Positions 1 to 9,122 are shown, counted from the stretch's first letter. The stretch is DNA of 64,000 nt from Streptomyces sp. DSM 15324 (GCF_001514285.1 NZ_KQ949032.1:124001-188000), one strand, 5' to 3'. A program made the numbers and translations. The notes: a model not told the origin generated them from the sequence alone.

Positions 1-1157
1 GCCTCGGGCTCGTCGCCATCTGGAGACTGGACCAGTCGAAGCTGCTCCAGCAGATCAAGCAGGCGGGCACGGCCGCGCCCCGGCAGCTGATGTACACGGC
101 GATGGGCATCGCGCTCTTCATCGTGGTGCTGATCTTCCTCAAGGACCACCGCGTCCTGCAGCGCTACACCTACATCTCCATGGTCGGCGCGGTGTTGCTG
201 CTGCTCCTCCCGCTCGTCCCCGGTCTCGGCCAGAACATCTACGGCGCGAAGATCTGGATCTCGGTCGCCGGTTTCTCCATCCAGCCCGGTGAGTTCGCCA
301 AGATCGTGCTGGCGATCTTCTTCGCCGGCTATCTGATGGTGAAGCGCGACGCGCTCGCCCTGGCCAGCCGCCGTGTCCTCGGCCTGTACCTGCCGCGCGG
401 CCGCGACCTCGGCCCGATCGTCGTGGTCTGGCTGATCTCGATCCTGATCCTGGTCTTCGAGACGGACCTCGGCACCTCGCTGCTGTTCTTCGGAATGTTC
501 GTCATCATGCTGTACGTCGCCACCGAGCGGACCAGCTGGATCGTCTTCGGTCTGCTGATGTCCGCGGCCGGCGCGGTCGGCGTGGCCCAGTTCGAGAGCC
601 ACGTCCAGCAGCGTGTCCAGGCCTGGCTCGACCCGATGAACGAGTACAAGCTCTCCCAGGCGGGCCAGGTCGGCCACTCCGAGCAGGCCATGCAGGCGCT
701 GTGGGCGTTCGGCTCCGGCGGCACCCTCGGCACCGGCTGGGGCCAGGGCCACTCCGAGCTGATCAAGTTCGCGGCCAACTCCGACTTCATCCTCGCCACG
801 TTCGGCGAGGAGCTGGGCCTCGCCGGCATCATGGCGCTGCTCCTGCTGTACGGCCTGATCGTGGAACGCGGCGTACGCACCGCCCTCGCCGCCCGCGACC
901 CGTTCGGCAAGCTGCTCGCCATCGGCCTCTCCGGCGCCTTCGCGCTCCAGGTGTTCGTCGTCGCCGGCGGTGTGATGGGCCTCATCCCGCTCACCGGTAT
1001 GACGATGCCCTTCCTGGCGTACGGCGGTTCGTCCGTCATCGCCAACTGGGCCCTGATCGGCATCCTGATCCGGATCAGCGACACCGCGCGGCGTCCCGCC
1101 CCGGCCCCCGCCTCCAACCCCGACGCCGAGATGACCCAGGTGGTCCGCCCGTCATGA
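1..1157 (+). CDS. FtsW/RodA/SpoVE (SEDS) family peptidoglycan glycosyltransferase, 5' end outside window
   Basis: SEDS-family membrane protein that polymerises lipid II into glycan strands together with a class B PBP. The frame is open from base 3, so the true start lies upstream; an internal ATG at 90 is not the start. Many hydrophobic segments are visible. The C-terminal stretch GLIPLTGMTMPFLAYGGSS is the family's conserved late periplasmic/TM signature. The stop overlaps the start of the next gene (ATGA at 1154-1157), indicating translational coupling to PbpA, its expected partner. Gene order matches the FtsW-like gene beside pbpA and pknB in Streptomyces. Family is sure; whether it acts in division or sporulation rather than growth is not shown by sequence. 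Confidence 0.93.
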   Translation, partial: LGLVAIWRLDQSKLLQQIKQAGTAAPRQLMYTAMGIALFIVVLIFLKDHRVLQRYTYISMVGAVLLLLLPLVPGLGQNIYGAKIWISVAGFSIQPGEFAKIVLAIFFAGYLMVKRDALALASRRVLGLYLPRGRDLGPIVVVWLISILILVFETDLGTSLLFFGMFVIMLYVATERTSWIVFGLLMSAAGAVGVAQFESHVQQRVQAWLDPMNEYKLSQAGQVGHSEQAMQALWAFGSGGTLGTGWGQGHSELIKFAANSDFILATFGEELGLAGIMALLLLYGLIVERGVRTALAARDPFGKLLAIGLSGAFALQVFVVAGGVMGLIPLTGMTMPFLAYGGSSVIANWALIGILIRISDTARRPAPAPASNPDAEMTQVVRPS

Positions 1158-2623
1158 ACAAGCCCCTGCGCCGGATCGCGATCTTCTGCGGCCTTCTCGT
1201 GCTGACCCTGCTGCTGCGGGACAACTACCTGCAGTACGTCAAGGCGGACAGCCTGGCGAGCGACACCAAGAACCGCCGCGTCAACATCACGCGCTACTCC
1301 ACCCCTCGCGGAGACATCATCGTCGACGGCAAGGCCATCACCGGCTCCGTCGAGACCACCGGCGACTACAAGTACAAGCGCACCTGGAAGAACGGTGCCA
1401 TGTGGGCGCCGGTCACCGGCTTCTCCTCGCAGGCCTTCGGCGCCAACCAGCTGGAGAAGCTCGAGGACGGCATCCTCTCCGGCAACGACGACCGGCTCTT
1501 CTTCCGCAACACCCTCGACATGATCACGGGCAAGGAGAAGGAGGGCGGCAGCGTCGTCACCACCCTCAACGCCGCCGCCCAGAAGGCCGCCTACGAAGGC
1601 CTCGGCGGCAAGAAGGGCGCCGTCGCCGCGATCGAGCCGTCCACCGGCAAGATCCTGGCCCTGGTCTCCACGCCGTCGTACGACCCCTCCAAGTTCGCCG
1701 GGTCCTCCAACAAGGACCAGGAGGCGTGGCTGGCGGTCAAGAAGGAGAACAACCCCGACGACCCGATGCTGAACCGCGCGCTGCGCGAGACCTATCCGCC
1801 GGGCTCCACGTTCAAGGTGGTCACGGCGGCGGCGGCGCTGGAGAACGGCGAGGTCGAGGGGATCGACGACAAGACGGACACCCCGGACCCGTTCCCGCTG
1901 CCGGAGTCCTCGAGCAAGCTCACCAACGAGCACGGCGCGTGCCGGAACGCCTCCCTGCGGTACGCGCTCATGGTGTCCTGCAACACCGTCTTCGCGAAGA
2001 TGGCCGACAACGTCGGCAACGCGAAGATGATCGAGCAGGCGGAGAAGTTCGGCTTCAACGAGACCGAGCTGGACACCCCGGTGCGCGCCGCCGAGAGCAT
2101 CTACCCCAAGGACAACCGGCCGCAGAACGCCCAGGACGGCATCGGCCAGGCCTCCAACCGCGCCACCCCGCTCCAGATGGCCATGGTCGCCTCGGCGGTC
2201 GCCAACGACGGCAAGCTGATGAAGCCGTACATGGTCGACGAGCTCAAGGCGCCGAACCTGGACACCCTGGAGACGACCGAGCCCCAGCAGCTGTCCCAGG
2301 CGGTCTCCGCGGAGACCGCGCAGAAGCTCCAGGACATGATGGTGACGGTCGTCAACGACCCGCAGGGCACCGGTGGCAAGGCCAAGATCTCCGGCGTCGA
2401 GGTCGGCGGCAAGACCGGTACCGCCCAGCACGGCCTGAACAACAGCGAGAAGCCGTACGCCTGGTTCATCTCGTACGCGAAACTGTCCGACGGCAGCACG
2501 CCGGTGGCCGTCGCGGTCGTCGTCGAGGACGGCGCGGCCAACCGTGAGGACATCACCGGTGGCGGTCTCGCCGGTCCGATCGCAAGGGACGTGATGAAGG
2601 CCGTCATCGACAGCAAGAAGTGA
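1154..2623 (+). CDS. pbpA: Class B penicillin-binding protein (transpeptidase) PbpA
   Basis: Peptidoglycan DD-transpeptidase of 489 residues that crosslinks stem peptides outside the membrane. One N-terminal membrane anchor lies at about residues 7-22, followed by a short dimerisation region and the transpeptidase domain. All three catalytic motifs are intact: STFK (Ser218-Lys221), SCN (275-277) and KTGT (420-423). The ATG at 1154 overlaps the stop of the SEDS gene, so the pair is coupled and probably forms a polymerase-crosslinker complex. A longer frame open upstream (from 701) runs inside the previous gene and is not the start. pknB follows after 169 bases. Confidence 0.93.
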   Translation: MNKPLRRIAIFCGLLVLTLLLRDNYLQYVKADSLASDTKNRRVNITRYSTPRGDIIVDGKAITGSVETTGDYKYKRTWKNGAMWAPVTGFSSQAFGANQLEKLEDGILSGNDDRLFFRNTLDMITGKEKEGGSVVTTLNAAAQKAAYEGLGGKKGAVAAIEPSTGKILALVSTPSYDPSKFAGSSNKDQEAWLAVKKENNPDDPMLNRALRETYPPGSTFKVVTAAAALENGEVEGIDDKTDTPDPFPLPESSSKLTNEHGACRNASLRYALMVSCNTVFAKMADNVGNAKMIEQAEKFGFNETELDTPVRAAESIYPKDNRPQNAQDGIGQASNRATPLQMAMVASAVANDGKLMKPYMVDELKAPNLDTLETTEPQQLSQAVSAETAQKLQDMMVTVVNDPQGTGGKAKISGVEVGGKTGTAQHGLNNSEKPYAWFISYAKLSDGSTPVAVAVVVEDGAANREDITGGGLAGPIARDVMKAVIDSKK

Positions 2624-2792
2624 CCCCCATCACGTTGCCTGCACATCGGTGCACGTTGCGATACCGGTCCTGCATCGGGTGACGGGCTTGGCCAGGTCAC
2701 GCACCGCCGTCCGGGTACGGTATGCCCGGACGGCAGCCTTCGACCGCACATGTGTGCCGGTCGGGACCGACGGAGAGGGCTGGTAGGTAGCT

Positions 2793-4772
2793 ATGGAAGA
2801 GCCGCGTCGCCTCGGCGGCCGGTACGAGCTGGGCCATGTGCTCGGTCGTGGTGGCATGGCGGAGGTCTATTTCGCGCACGACACCCGCCTCGGCCGCGCC
2901 GTGGCGGTGAAGACGCTGCGCGTGGACCTCGCGCGCGACCCTTCCTTCCAGGCCCGGTTCCGCCGGGAGGCCCAGTCGGCCGCCTCGCTCAACCACCCCG
3001 CGATCGTCGCGGTCTACGACACCGGCGAGGACTACATCGACGGGGTCTCGATCCCGTACATCGTCATGGAGTACGTCGAGGGCTCCACGCTCCGTGAACT
3101 GCTCCACTCCGGCCGCAAGCTGCTGCCGGAGCGGACGCTGGAGATGACGATCGGCATCCTCCAGGGCCTGGAGTACGCGCACAGAAGCGGCATCGTGCAC
3201 CGGGACATCAAGCCGGCCAACGTCATGCTCACGCGCAACGGCCAGGTCAAGGTCATGGACTTCGGCATCGCCCGTGCGATGGGCGACTCCGGCATGACCA
3301 TGACGCAGACCGCGGCCGTCATCGGCACCGCCCAGTACCTCTCCCCGGAGCAGGCGAAGGGCGAGCAGGTCGACGCCCGCTCGGACCTGTACTCGACGGG
3401 TTGCCTGCTGTACGAGCTGTTGACGGTACGGCCGCCCTTCGTGGGCGACTCCCCGGTGGCCGTCGCCTACCAGCACGTCCGTGAGGAGCCGCAGCCCCCG
3501 TCGGTCTTCGACCCCGAGATCACCCCCGAGATGGACGCGATCGTCCTGAAGGCGCTGGTCAAGGACCCGAACTACCGCTACCAGTCGGCCGACCAGATGC
3601 GCGCGGACATCGAGGCCTGCCTCGACGGCCAGCCCGTCTCGGCCACGGCGGCGATGGGCTCCGTGGGCTACGGCTACGGCGACGACCAGGCCACCACGGC
3701 CCTGCGCTCCGCCGACGGCGGCGCCACCTCGATGATGCCGCCGATGAACCCGGACGACGGCGGCTACGGCTTCGGCACCTATGACGACCGCCCGGACCGC
3801 CGCCGCCAGAAGAAGTCGAACACGTCGACGATCCTGCTGGTGGTGGCCGCGGTCCTGGTGCTGGTGGGCGCGATCCTGATCGGGAAGTACGCGTTCGACG
3901 GCAAGAACGCGAACGACGAGTTGGTGCCCGTACCCAGCCTGATCAGCCAGACCGAGGCCAACGCCAGACAACAGCTGACCAATGTCGACCTCAAGGTCGG
4001 CACGGTCACCAAGAAGCCCTGCGAGGACCAGCCCGCCGGCCAGATCTGCTCACAGGACCCGGAAGCCAAGACCAAGGTCAAGAAGAACACCACGGTCAAC
4101 CTGGTGGTCTCGACCGGCGCGCCGAAGGTGGCGGTGCCGGACGTCCAGGGCCTGACGTTCGACAAGGCCAAGGAGCAACTGGAGGCCAAGGGCTTCGAGG
4201 TCGAGCAGAAGACCCAGGAGTCCGACCAGACTCCTGGAGTCGTCATCGACCAGAACCCGAAGGGCGACACCGAGCGGGAGAAGGGCTCCACGATCACCCT
4301 GACTGTCGCGGCCGAAAAGGCGAAGGCCACCGTCCCCGACGTCTCCGGCCAGAGCTGTGACGCCGCCAAGAACCAGATGCAGGCCAACAACCTGACCGGC
4401 AACTGCGTCGAGGTCGACACCCAGGACCCGAACCAGGTCGGCAAGGTCATCTCGACCAGCCCGTCCATCGGCTCCCAGGTCGACAAGGGCTCCACGGTGA
4501 CGATCCAGGTCGGCAAGAGCAGCCAGACCCAGGTGCCGCCCGACCTCCAGGGCCTGAGCCTGAAGGACGCCAAGCAGAAGCTCTCGGACGCGGGCCTGAA
4601 CGTCGGCCAGATCTCCGGCTCCCAGGACGACGACGCCCAGGTCGTCGGCTCCGACCCGAGCCCCGGCAGCACGGTCAACCGCGGCACCACGGTCAACCTG
4701 ATCGCCATCAAGACCGGGAACAACAACGGCGGCAACAACGGCGGCGGCTTCTTCGGCGGCGGCAACGGTTAG
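2793..4772 (+). CDS. pknB: Ser/Thr protein kinase PknB with four PASTA domains
   Basis: Transmembrane Hanks-type kinase (659 residues) that senses lipid II or muropeptides through PASTA repeats and phosphorylates cell-wall and division proteins. The kinase domain covers about 11-270: Gly-rich loop GRGGMAEV, Lys40, HRDIKPAN (136-143, catalytic Asp138), DFG (156-158) and a Thr-rich activation loop. A hydrophobic segment near 347-366 crosses the membrane. Four PASTA repeats follow, then a Gly/Asn-rich tail. It lies downstream of the ftsW-like–pbpA pair, as in Streptomyces and Mycobacterium. The ATG is preceded closely by a GGTAGG-type ribosome site. A strong bidirectional hairpin ends the operon at 4801-4837. 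Confidence 0.95.
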   Translation: MEEPRRLGGRYELGHVLGRGGMAEVYFAHDTRLGRAVAVKTLRVDLARDPSFQARFRREAQSAASLNHPAIVAVYDTGEDYIDGVSIPYIVMEYVEGSTLRELLHSGRKLLPERTLEMTIGILQGLEYAHRSGIVHRDIKPANVMLTRNGQVKVMDFGIARAMGDSGMTMTQTAAVIGTAQYLSPEQAKGEQVDARSDLYSTGCLLYELLTVRPPFVGDSPVAVAYQHVREEPQPPSVFDPEITPEMDAIVLKALVKDPNYRYQSADQMRADIEACLDGQPVSATAAMGSVGYGYGDDQATTALRSADGGATSMMPPMNPDDGGYGFGTYDDRPDRRRQKKSNTSTILLVVAAVLVLVGAILIGKYAFDGKNANDELVPVPSLISQTEANARQQLTNVDLKVGTVTKKPCEDQPAGQICSQDPEAKTKVKKNTTVNLVVSTGAPKVAVPDVQGLTFDKAKEQLEAKGFEVEQKTQESDQTPGVVIDQNPKGDTEREKGSTITLTVAAEKAKATVPDVSGQSCDAAKNQMQANNLTGNCVEVDTQDPNQVGKVISTSPSIGSQVDKGSTVTIQVGKSSQTQVPPDLQGLSLKDAKQKLSDAGLNVGQISGSQDDDAQVVGSDPSPGSTVNRGTTVNLIAIKTGNNNGGNNGGGFFGGGNG

Positions 4773-4800
4773 CCCCTGAGCCCGCACGGGCCGACGGCGA

Positions 4801-4837
4801 GGGGCCCGGTACTCGGATCGGACGAGTACCGGGCCCC
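4801..4837. terminator. Bidirectional terminator between pknB and the convergent sortase gene
   Basis: A perfect 15-bp stem (4801-4815 with 4823-4837) and a 7-base loop lie between the pknB stop and the convergent sortase stop at 4858. A short T-rich run follows on the plus side. The position fits termination from both directions. Confidence 0.8.
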
Positions 4838-4857
4838 TTGTCGTGCCGCCGGGGCGG

Positions 4858-5622
4858 TCAGCCGTTCAGTTCCTTCGGCGGAGTGCGCTTCGCGTCGACC
4901 TTCTGGACCCGCTCCAGTTCGCCCCACACCACATAGCGGTAGCGCGAGGTGTACACCGGGGTGCAGGTCGTCAGGGTGATGTAGTGGCCGGGCTTCTTCT
5001 TGCCGGACTCCTCGGGGATCCGGCCGAGGACCTCGACGTTGTACTTCGAGGTCTCGGGGAGGATCGCGTAGACCTTGTAGACGTACCAGTCGTCCCGCGT
5101 CTCGAAGACGATCGGGTCGCCCTTCTTCAGCTTGTCGATGTTGTGGAACTTCGCGCCGTGGCCGTCCCGGTGCGCGGCGAGGGTGAAGTTGCCCTTCTTG
5201 CCGCTGGTGGGGAGCACGGCCTTGACGGGGTCGGTGTAGTAGCCGGCCACGCCCTCGTTGAGGACGTCCGTCGAGGTGCCCTTCTCGACCAGGACCTCGC
5301 CGTTCCTCAGGGCGGGCACGTGCAGGAAGCCGATGCCGTCCTTGGTGTCGAGCGCGCCCGGCCCGGTGTCCTGCTGGGCCCACTCGTCCCGGACCTTGTC
5401 GGCCTGTCTGTCGGCGTGCCGGTCGGCGACGACGTTCGTCCACCACAGGGAGTAGACGACGAACAGGCCGAGGACCAGGCCCGCCGTGATGAGGAGTTCA
5501 CCGAAGACGCTGACGGCGAGGGCGACCCGCCCCCGCCCGGGCGGCCCCGCCGATGAGTCCGATGAGTCCGTCTGCGGATCCCGTACCTGCTCGGTGTCGC
5601 CGGTGGTCGCTGCCACGTTCAT
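4858..5622 (-). CDS. srtE2: Class E sortase (SrtE2-like)
   Basis: Membrane-anchored transpeptidase that cleaves an LAXTG-type sorting signal and links surface proteins (in Streptomyces, chaplins) to the wall. The protein has 254 residues: a charged N-terminus, a TM segment at about 33-58, then the sortase barrel. Catalytic residues are visible: His151 in AAHRDGHG, Cys220 in TLTTC and Arg227 or Arg229 in the TSRYRY motif. It lies 6 bases downstream of a second sortase gene and is probably co-transcribed with it. By position next to pknB it corresponds to the S. coelicolor gene I recall as srtE2; the E1/E2 assignment is from synteny, the class from sequence. Confidence 0.88.
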   Translation of the reverse strand: MNVAATTGDTEQVRDPQTDSSDSSAGPPGRGRVALAVSVFGELLITAGLVLGLFVVYSLWWTNVVADRHADRQADKVRDEWAQQDTGPGALDTKDGIGFLHVPALRNGEVLVEKGTSTDVLNEGVAGYYTDPVKAVLPTSGKKGNFTLAAHRDGHGAKFHNIDKLKKGDPIVFETRDDWYVYKVYAILPETSKYNVEVLGRIPEESGKKKPGHYITLTTCTPVYTSRYRYVVWGELERVQKVDAKRTPPKELNG

Positions 5623-5628
5623 CTGCCC

Positions 5629-6813
5629 CTACTCGACTAGCGCATCCGGCTTGCCCTTGCTGCGCGGCCGTTCCTCGACCATCTTGCCCCAGACGATCAA
5701 CCGGTACTTGCTGGTGAACTCCGGCGTACAGGTGGTGAGGGTGATGTACCGCCCCGGAGCGGTGAAACCGGACTGCGGCGGTACGGCGTCGAGGACGCTG
5801 GTGTTCTTGGGCGAGGTGACGGGCAACGACGACGTCATCTTGTAGACGAAGTACTCGTCCTGCGTCTCCACGACGATGTCGTCGCCCTGCTGGAGCCGAT
5901 TGATGTAGCGGAACGGTTCGCCGTGCGTGTTGCGGTGCCCGGCGAGCCCGAAGTTGCCGCTCTTGTCCTCCGGCATGGCCGTCTTCAGCGCGCCCTCGCC
6001 GTAGTGCCCGACCATGCCCTTGTCGAGCACCTTCTTGTTGCTGACGCCCTCGGCGATCGGCACGACCACGTCCAGCTTGGGGATGTGCAGGATCGCGAAG
6101 CCCTGCCCGGGGGAGAAGGTGCCCGGGTTGCGCTTGCCGGTCGCCCAGTCGTCCTGGAGGCTGTTCGCCTCCTTGCTGGCCTGGGCGTGCGCCCGCACGT
6201 TCGTCCACCAGAGCTGGTAGCTGACGAAGAGCAGCATCAGCACGCCCGTGGTGATGAACACCTCGCCGACCGCCCGGCTGGCGACGACCGCGGCGCTGGG
6301 CTTGCGCGCCTTGGCCTGCCGGCGGGCCTCCACCCGCGACAGCGGCCGCTCGTCCTGCGAGGGCGCGATCGCCGGCTCGTCCGCCTCGAGAACTCCCGCG
6401 GCGGAGCCGCCGACGCGGCCGCGACGGCCCTTGGCCGCCCTTCTGCGGGCCGCTCGGCCACCCGCGGGGGTTCCGGGGACAGGAGGGGCCGCTGTGGCGC
6501 CAGAGGCGCCTGTGGCGTCCCGGAAGGGGTCGGCCCCCGGCGGTGGCTCGGGGATCCGCAGCGCCACCGTCTCCTCGTCGATGGGCGGAAGCTGCTGGGT
6601 GAACGCCTCCGCGCCGCTCGCCGCGCCACTCGCCGCCCCGCTCCTCGGTTCGGCACCCGGAGCCGGCTTTCGCCGTCGCCCGGTGCCGGGCCGCGGATCG
6701 CCGACGTACGGCTGGGCGCCCGGCGGCCGCTCCCCCGCATACGCATCCACACCGAAGGACTCGTACGGCGCGCTGCCGTACGAGTCCTCGCGCTCGGGGC
6801 GCAACGCGGTCAC
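5629..6813 (-). CDS. srtE1: Class E sortase (SrtE1-like) with long cytoplasmic N-terminal extension
   Basis: Second class E sortase, 394 residues. The first ~175 residues are a low-complexity Pro/Ala/Gly/Arg-rich cytoplasmic region. A TM segment lies at about 180-203, then the sortase barrel with His293 (LAGHRNTHG), Cys362 (TLTTC) and Arg371 (SKYR). The start is GTG at 6813, overlapping the trpG stop by GTGA, so translation is coupled to the upstream amidotransferase gene. S. coelicolor SrtE1, whose structure is known, is somewhat shorter; the difference is in the N-terminal extension. The function inferred is anchoring of LAXTG surface proteins needed for aerial growth. Confidence 0.88.
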   Translation of the reverse strand: MTALRPEREDSYGSAPYESFGVDAYAGERPPGAQPYVGDPRPGTGRRRKPAPGAEPRSGAASGAASGAEAFTQQLPPIDEETVALRIPEPPPGADPFRDATGASGATAAPPVPGTPAGGRAARRRAAKGRRGRVGGSAAGVLEADEPAIAPSQDERPLSRVEARRQAKARKPSAAVVASRAVGEVFITTGVLMLLFVSYQLWWTNVRAHAQASKEANSLQDDWATGKRNPGTFSPGQGFAILHIPKLDVVVPIAEGVSNKKVLDKGMVGHYGEGALKTAMPEDKSGNFGLAGHRNTHGEPFRYINRLQQGDDIVVETQDEYFVYKMTSSLPVTSPKNTSVLDAVPPQSGFTAPGRYITLTTCTPEFTSKYRLIVWGKMVEERPRSKGKPDALVE

Positions 6814-7448
6814 GCCGTGGCCCTGCCCACCACCGGGGCGAGCCCCGCCGACCTCGCCACCGCGCCCTGGTCACCGCACTCCACCAGCCAGTTGGCCAGC
6901 ATCCGGTGGCCGTGCTCGGTCAGCACCGACTCCGGGTGGAACTGGACGCCCTCGACCGGCAGTTCCCGGTGGCGCAGCCCCATGACGATGCCGTCGTGGG
7001 TGCGGGCGGTGACCTCCAGCTCGGCCGGGACGGTGGCCGGCTCGGCGGCGAGCGAGTGGTAGCGGGTCGCGGTGAACGGGGTGGGCAGTCCGCTGAAGAC
7101 ACCCTTGCCCCCGTGTTCCACCAGCGAGGTCTTGCCGTGCAGCAGCTCGGGCGCACGGTCGACGACACCGCCGTACGCCACCTGCATCGACTGCATGCCC
7201 AGGCAGACGCCGAAGACGGGGACGCCGGTGGCCGCGCAGTGGCGGACCATCTCGATGCAGACGCCGGCCTCCTCGGGCGTGCCGGGGCCGGGGGACAGCA
7301 GAACGCCGTCGAAGCCGTCCTGGGCGTGGGCCGTGGAGACCTCGTCGTTGCGCAGGACCTCGCACTCGGCGCCCAGTTGGTACAGGTACTGGACGAGGTT
7401 GAAGACGAAGCTGTCGTAGTTGTCGACGACGAGAATGCGCGCGCTCAC
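6810..7448 (-). CDS. trpG: Aminodeoxychorismate/anthranilate synthase glutamine amidotransferase subunit
   Basis: Class I glutamine amidotransferase (212 residues) that supplies ammonia to a chorismate-using synthase for folate or tryptophan. The triad is intact: Cys82 in GVCLGMQ, His171 and Glu173 in QFHPES. The N-terminal ILVVDNYDSF is diagnostic of TrpG/PabA. The start is GTG at 7448, overlapping the preceding small gene's stop (GTGA); longer upstream frames run through that gene. No TrpE/PabB partner is in the window, so PabA and TrpG cannot be separated by context. It lies between sortase genes, an arrangement that is conserved in streptomycetes but has no evident functional reason. Confidence 0.9.
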   Translation of the reverse strand: MSARILVVDNYDSFVFNLVQYLYQLGAECEVLRNDEVSTAHAQDGFDGVLLSPGPGTPEEAGVCIEMVRHCAATGVPVFGVCLGMQSMQVAYGGVVDRAPELLHGKTSLVEHGGKGVFSGLPTPFTATRYHSLAAEPATVPAELEVTARTHDGIVMGLRHRELPVEGVQFHPESVLTEHGHRMLANWLVECGDQGAVARSAGLAPVVGRATA

Positions 7449-7606
7449 TGGTTGTCCACCGTCACATCGTTGAAGGGAAGCAGCGGTTCGGCCCACGGGA
7501 AGACGTACTGAAAGAGGGCATAGACGACAGCCAGGACCAGCACGATCGAGATCAGCGCCTTCACCCACGCGTTTCCCGGCAGATGCCGCCAGATCCAGCC
7601 GTACAT
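7445..7606 (-). CDS. Small single-pass membrane protein
   Basis: A 53-residue protein starting MYGWIWRHLPG, with one hydrophobic segment (ALISIVLVLAVVYALFQYVF) and a short acidic C-terminus. The ATG at 7606 has a good ribosome site (GGAAGGG, six bases upstream). A longer frame to 7654 lacks one. The stop overlaps the trpG GTG start. I do not recognise a named family. Position between sortase genes suggests membrane association with that cluster, but no function can be assigned. Confidence 0.72.
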   Translation of the reverse strand: MYGWIWRHLPGNAWVKALISIVLVLAVVYALFQYVFPWAEPLLPFNDVTVDNQ

Positions 7607-7658
7607 GCCGTCCCTTCCGTCGCACCACGGCACCTGACTCACGCCGTACGCCACCAGA

Positions 7659-8336
7659 CTAACGGCGCAGGGCCTTGGGTTCGCCTGCCTCCACGGGCTG
7701 TGTGGAGTCGAGGTGCGCCCAGACGATCAGCCGATGACTGTGCCCCCATTCCGGATCGCACGTGGTCAGCGTCAGATACCGGCCCGGACGCGTATACCCC
7801 GACTTACGTGGCACAGCGTCGATCACCTCGACGTCGGAGGGCACGGTTTTGTAGGGGCCTTTGTCGATCCGATACGTGAACCAGGTCGTGCCGTCGGTGA
7901 GCACCACCGCGTCCCCGCGCCGCAGCTCGGGGAAGTCCTTGAAGGGATCGCCGTAGGTGCGGCGGTGACCCGCGACGGAGAAGTTCCCGGGCTGTCCGAG
8001 CCGTGCCGTGCCGGTGTAGTGGCCCAGCCCCTTCTTCAGGGTGCCGGTCCCGGTGCCTTCGAGGACCGGCTTGTTCCACGTGAAACCGAGGCGCGGGATG
8101 TACATGACCGCGAAGGGCTGTCCGCCGCGGTACGGCGCCGGCGGCGCGGGGCTGCTCATCCGGGGGGCCGGCTGCCGGGTGGCCCACCGGTGGTGCAGGT
8201 CGTCGATCTGGTCGCCCATGGCCCGGTCGGCCCGCACGCCGGTCCAGAAGAGCACATAGGCGACGAAGAGCACGATGAGGGCGCCGACGGTGATGCACAG
8301 TTCGCTGAACGTCCTGACGATCACCCGTAACGACAC
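7659..8336 (-). CDS. Third class E sortase
   Basis: Sortase-family protein of 225 residues. A TM segment spans about 10-31 with almost no cytoplasmic part. The barrel has His124 (VAGHRRTYGD), Cys193 (LTLTTCDP) and Arg202 (HSHRLIVW). It differs from the other two sortases here by the TCDPEW sequence after the catalytic Cys, where they have TCTP. The GTG start at 8336 lies 18 bases after the DUF881 gene stop, so the two are probably one operon. A one-mismatch parS sequence lies within its coding region (8073-8086). The substrate is unknown. Confidence 0.85.
   Translation of the reverse strand: MSLRVIVRTFSELCITVGALIVLFVAYVLFWTGVRADRAMGDQIDDLHHRWATRQPAPRMSSPAPPAPYRGGQPFAVMYIPRLGFTWNKPVLEGTGTGTLKKGLGHYTGTARLGQPGNFSVAGHRRTYGDPFKDFPELRRGDAVVLTDGTTWFTYRIDKGPYKTVPSDVEVIDAVPRKSGYTRPGRYLTLTTCDPEWGHSHRLIVWAHLDSTQPVEAGEPKALRR
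8073..8086. promoter_or_regulatory. parS-like site, one mismatch (GTTCCACGTGAAAC)
   Basis: Thirteen of 14 bases match the parS palindrome. It lies in the third sortase gene, about 21 kb from oriC. The same one-base variant recurs at 58052-58065. ParB binding is inferred only. Confidence 0.45.
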
Positions 8337-8354
8337 AGGCGCTCCCGCCGGTTG

Positions 8355-9122
8355 CTACTCCACAGGCTTCGCGTAGTGCAGATCCACTGTGCCCGAGTAG
8401 CCCGGCAGAGTCACCGTCCCGTCCTCGGTGACTTTCCAGCCCAGGCCGTAGACGTTGACGTAGACCATGTAGTTCTGGATCGCGGGCGAGTCCGCGAGCG
8501 CCTTCTGGAGCTTCTCCGGGTCGCCGACCGCCTGGATCTTGTACGGCGGTGAGTAGACCCGGCCCTGGAGGATCAGGGTGTTGCCGACGCAGCGCACGGC
8601 GCTGGTGGAGATCAGCCGCTGGTCCATGACCTTGATGCCGTGGGCGCCGCCCTTCCACAGGGCGTTGACCACGGCCTGGAGGTCCTGCTGGTGGATGACA
8701 AGGTAGTCGGGCTGGGGCGCGGGGTAGCCGGGGAGCTTGGCGGTGGCGTTGGGCGGGGCGTCGTTGAGGGTGACCGTGATCGCCTTGCCCCTGAGCTTCT
8801 GGGTGCCGGCGCTCTCCTCCAGGCCCGCGAGCTTCTCGTCCTCGGCGCTGGTGCTGCCGTCGTCCGCCTCGGCCAGGGACTCCACCTGCGAGCGCAGGGC
8901 CCCGTTGGACTCGTCCAGCTCGCCGTTCTTGCGGCTGTGCTCCTGGATCAGGTCGGAGAGCTTCAGCAGGGAGGCGTCCGTGCGGATGTTCGTGCCCTTG
9001 GCCGTCTGGAAGCTGGTGACGAAGAGGAGTCCGGCGAGGGCGAAGACGCCCGCGGTGAGCATGCGCACAGGACGGTGACGGGGCGTTGAACCCGTGCGGG
9101 GGGAGTCGGCAGAATTGCTCAA
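8355..9122 (-). CDS. DUF881 family membrane-anchored protein
   Basis: A 255-residue protein of the DUF881 family (YlxW/YlxX-like), found beside division genes in Gram-positive bacteria. A short cytoplasmic N-terminus is followed by a TM segment (about 20-40), a predicted coiled-coil region (about 50-105, rich in Leu, Glu and Ser) and a mixed alpha/beta extracytoplasmic domain with PDYLVIHQQDLQAVVNALW, typical of the family. It is divergent from crgA, with a 139-base intergenic region holding both promoters. The biochemical role is unknown; the neighbours suggest septation or wall growth. Confidence 0.85.
   Translation of the reverse strand: MSNSADSPRTGSTPRHRPVRMLTAGVFALAGLLFVTSFQTAKGTNIRTDASLLKLSDLIQEHSRKNGELDESNGALRSQVESLAEADDGSTSAEDEKLAGLEESAGTQKLRGKAITVTLNDAPPNATAKLPGYPAPQPDYLVIHQQDLQAVVNALWKGGAHGIKVMDQRLISTSAVRCVGNTLILQGRVYSPPYKIQAVGDPEKLQKALADSPAIQNYMVYVNVYGLGWKVTEDGTVTLPGYSGTVDLHYAKPVE

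Noticed and set aside
329..2431. A 700-codon minus-strand frame opposite the ftsW-like and pbpA genes
   Set aside because: Low-complexity Arg/Gly/Val sequence caused by high GC codon bias on the other strand; pbpA has all catalytic motifs.
6810..7628. Longer trpG starting near 7628
   Set aside because: The extension runs through the small membrane-protein gene; GTG 7448 begins the conserved ILVVDNYDSF.
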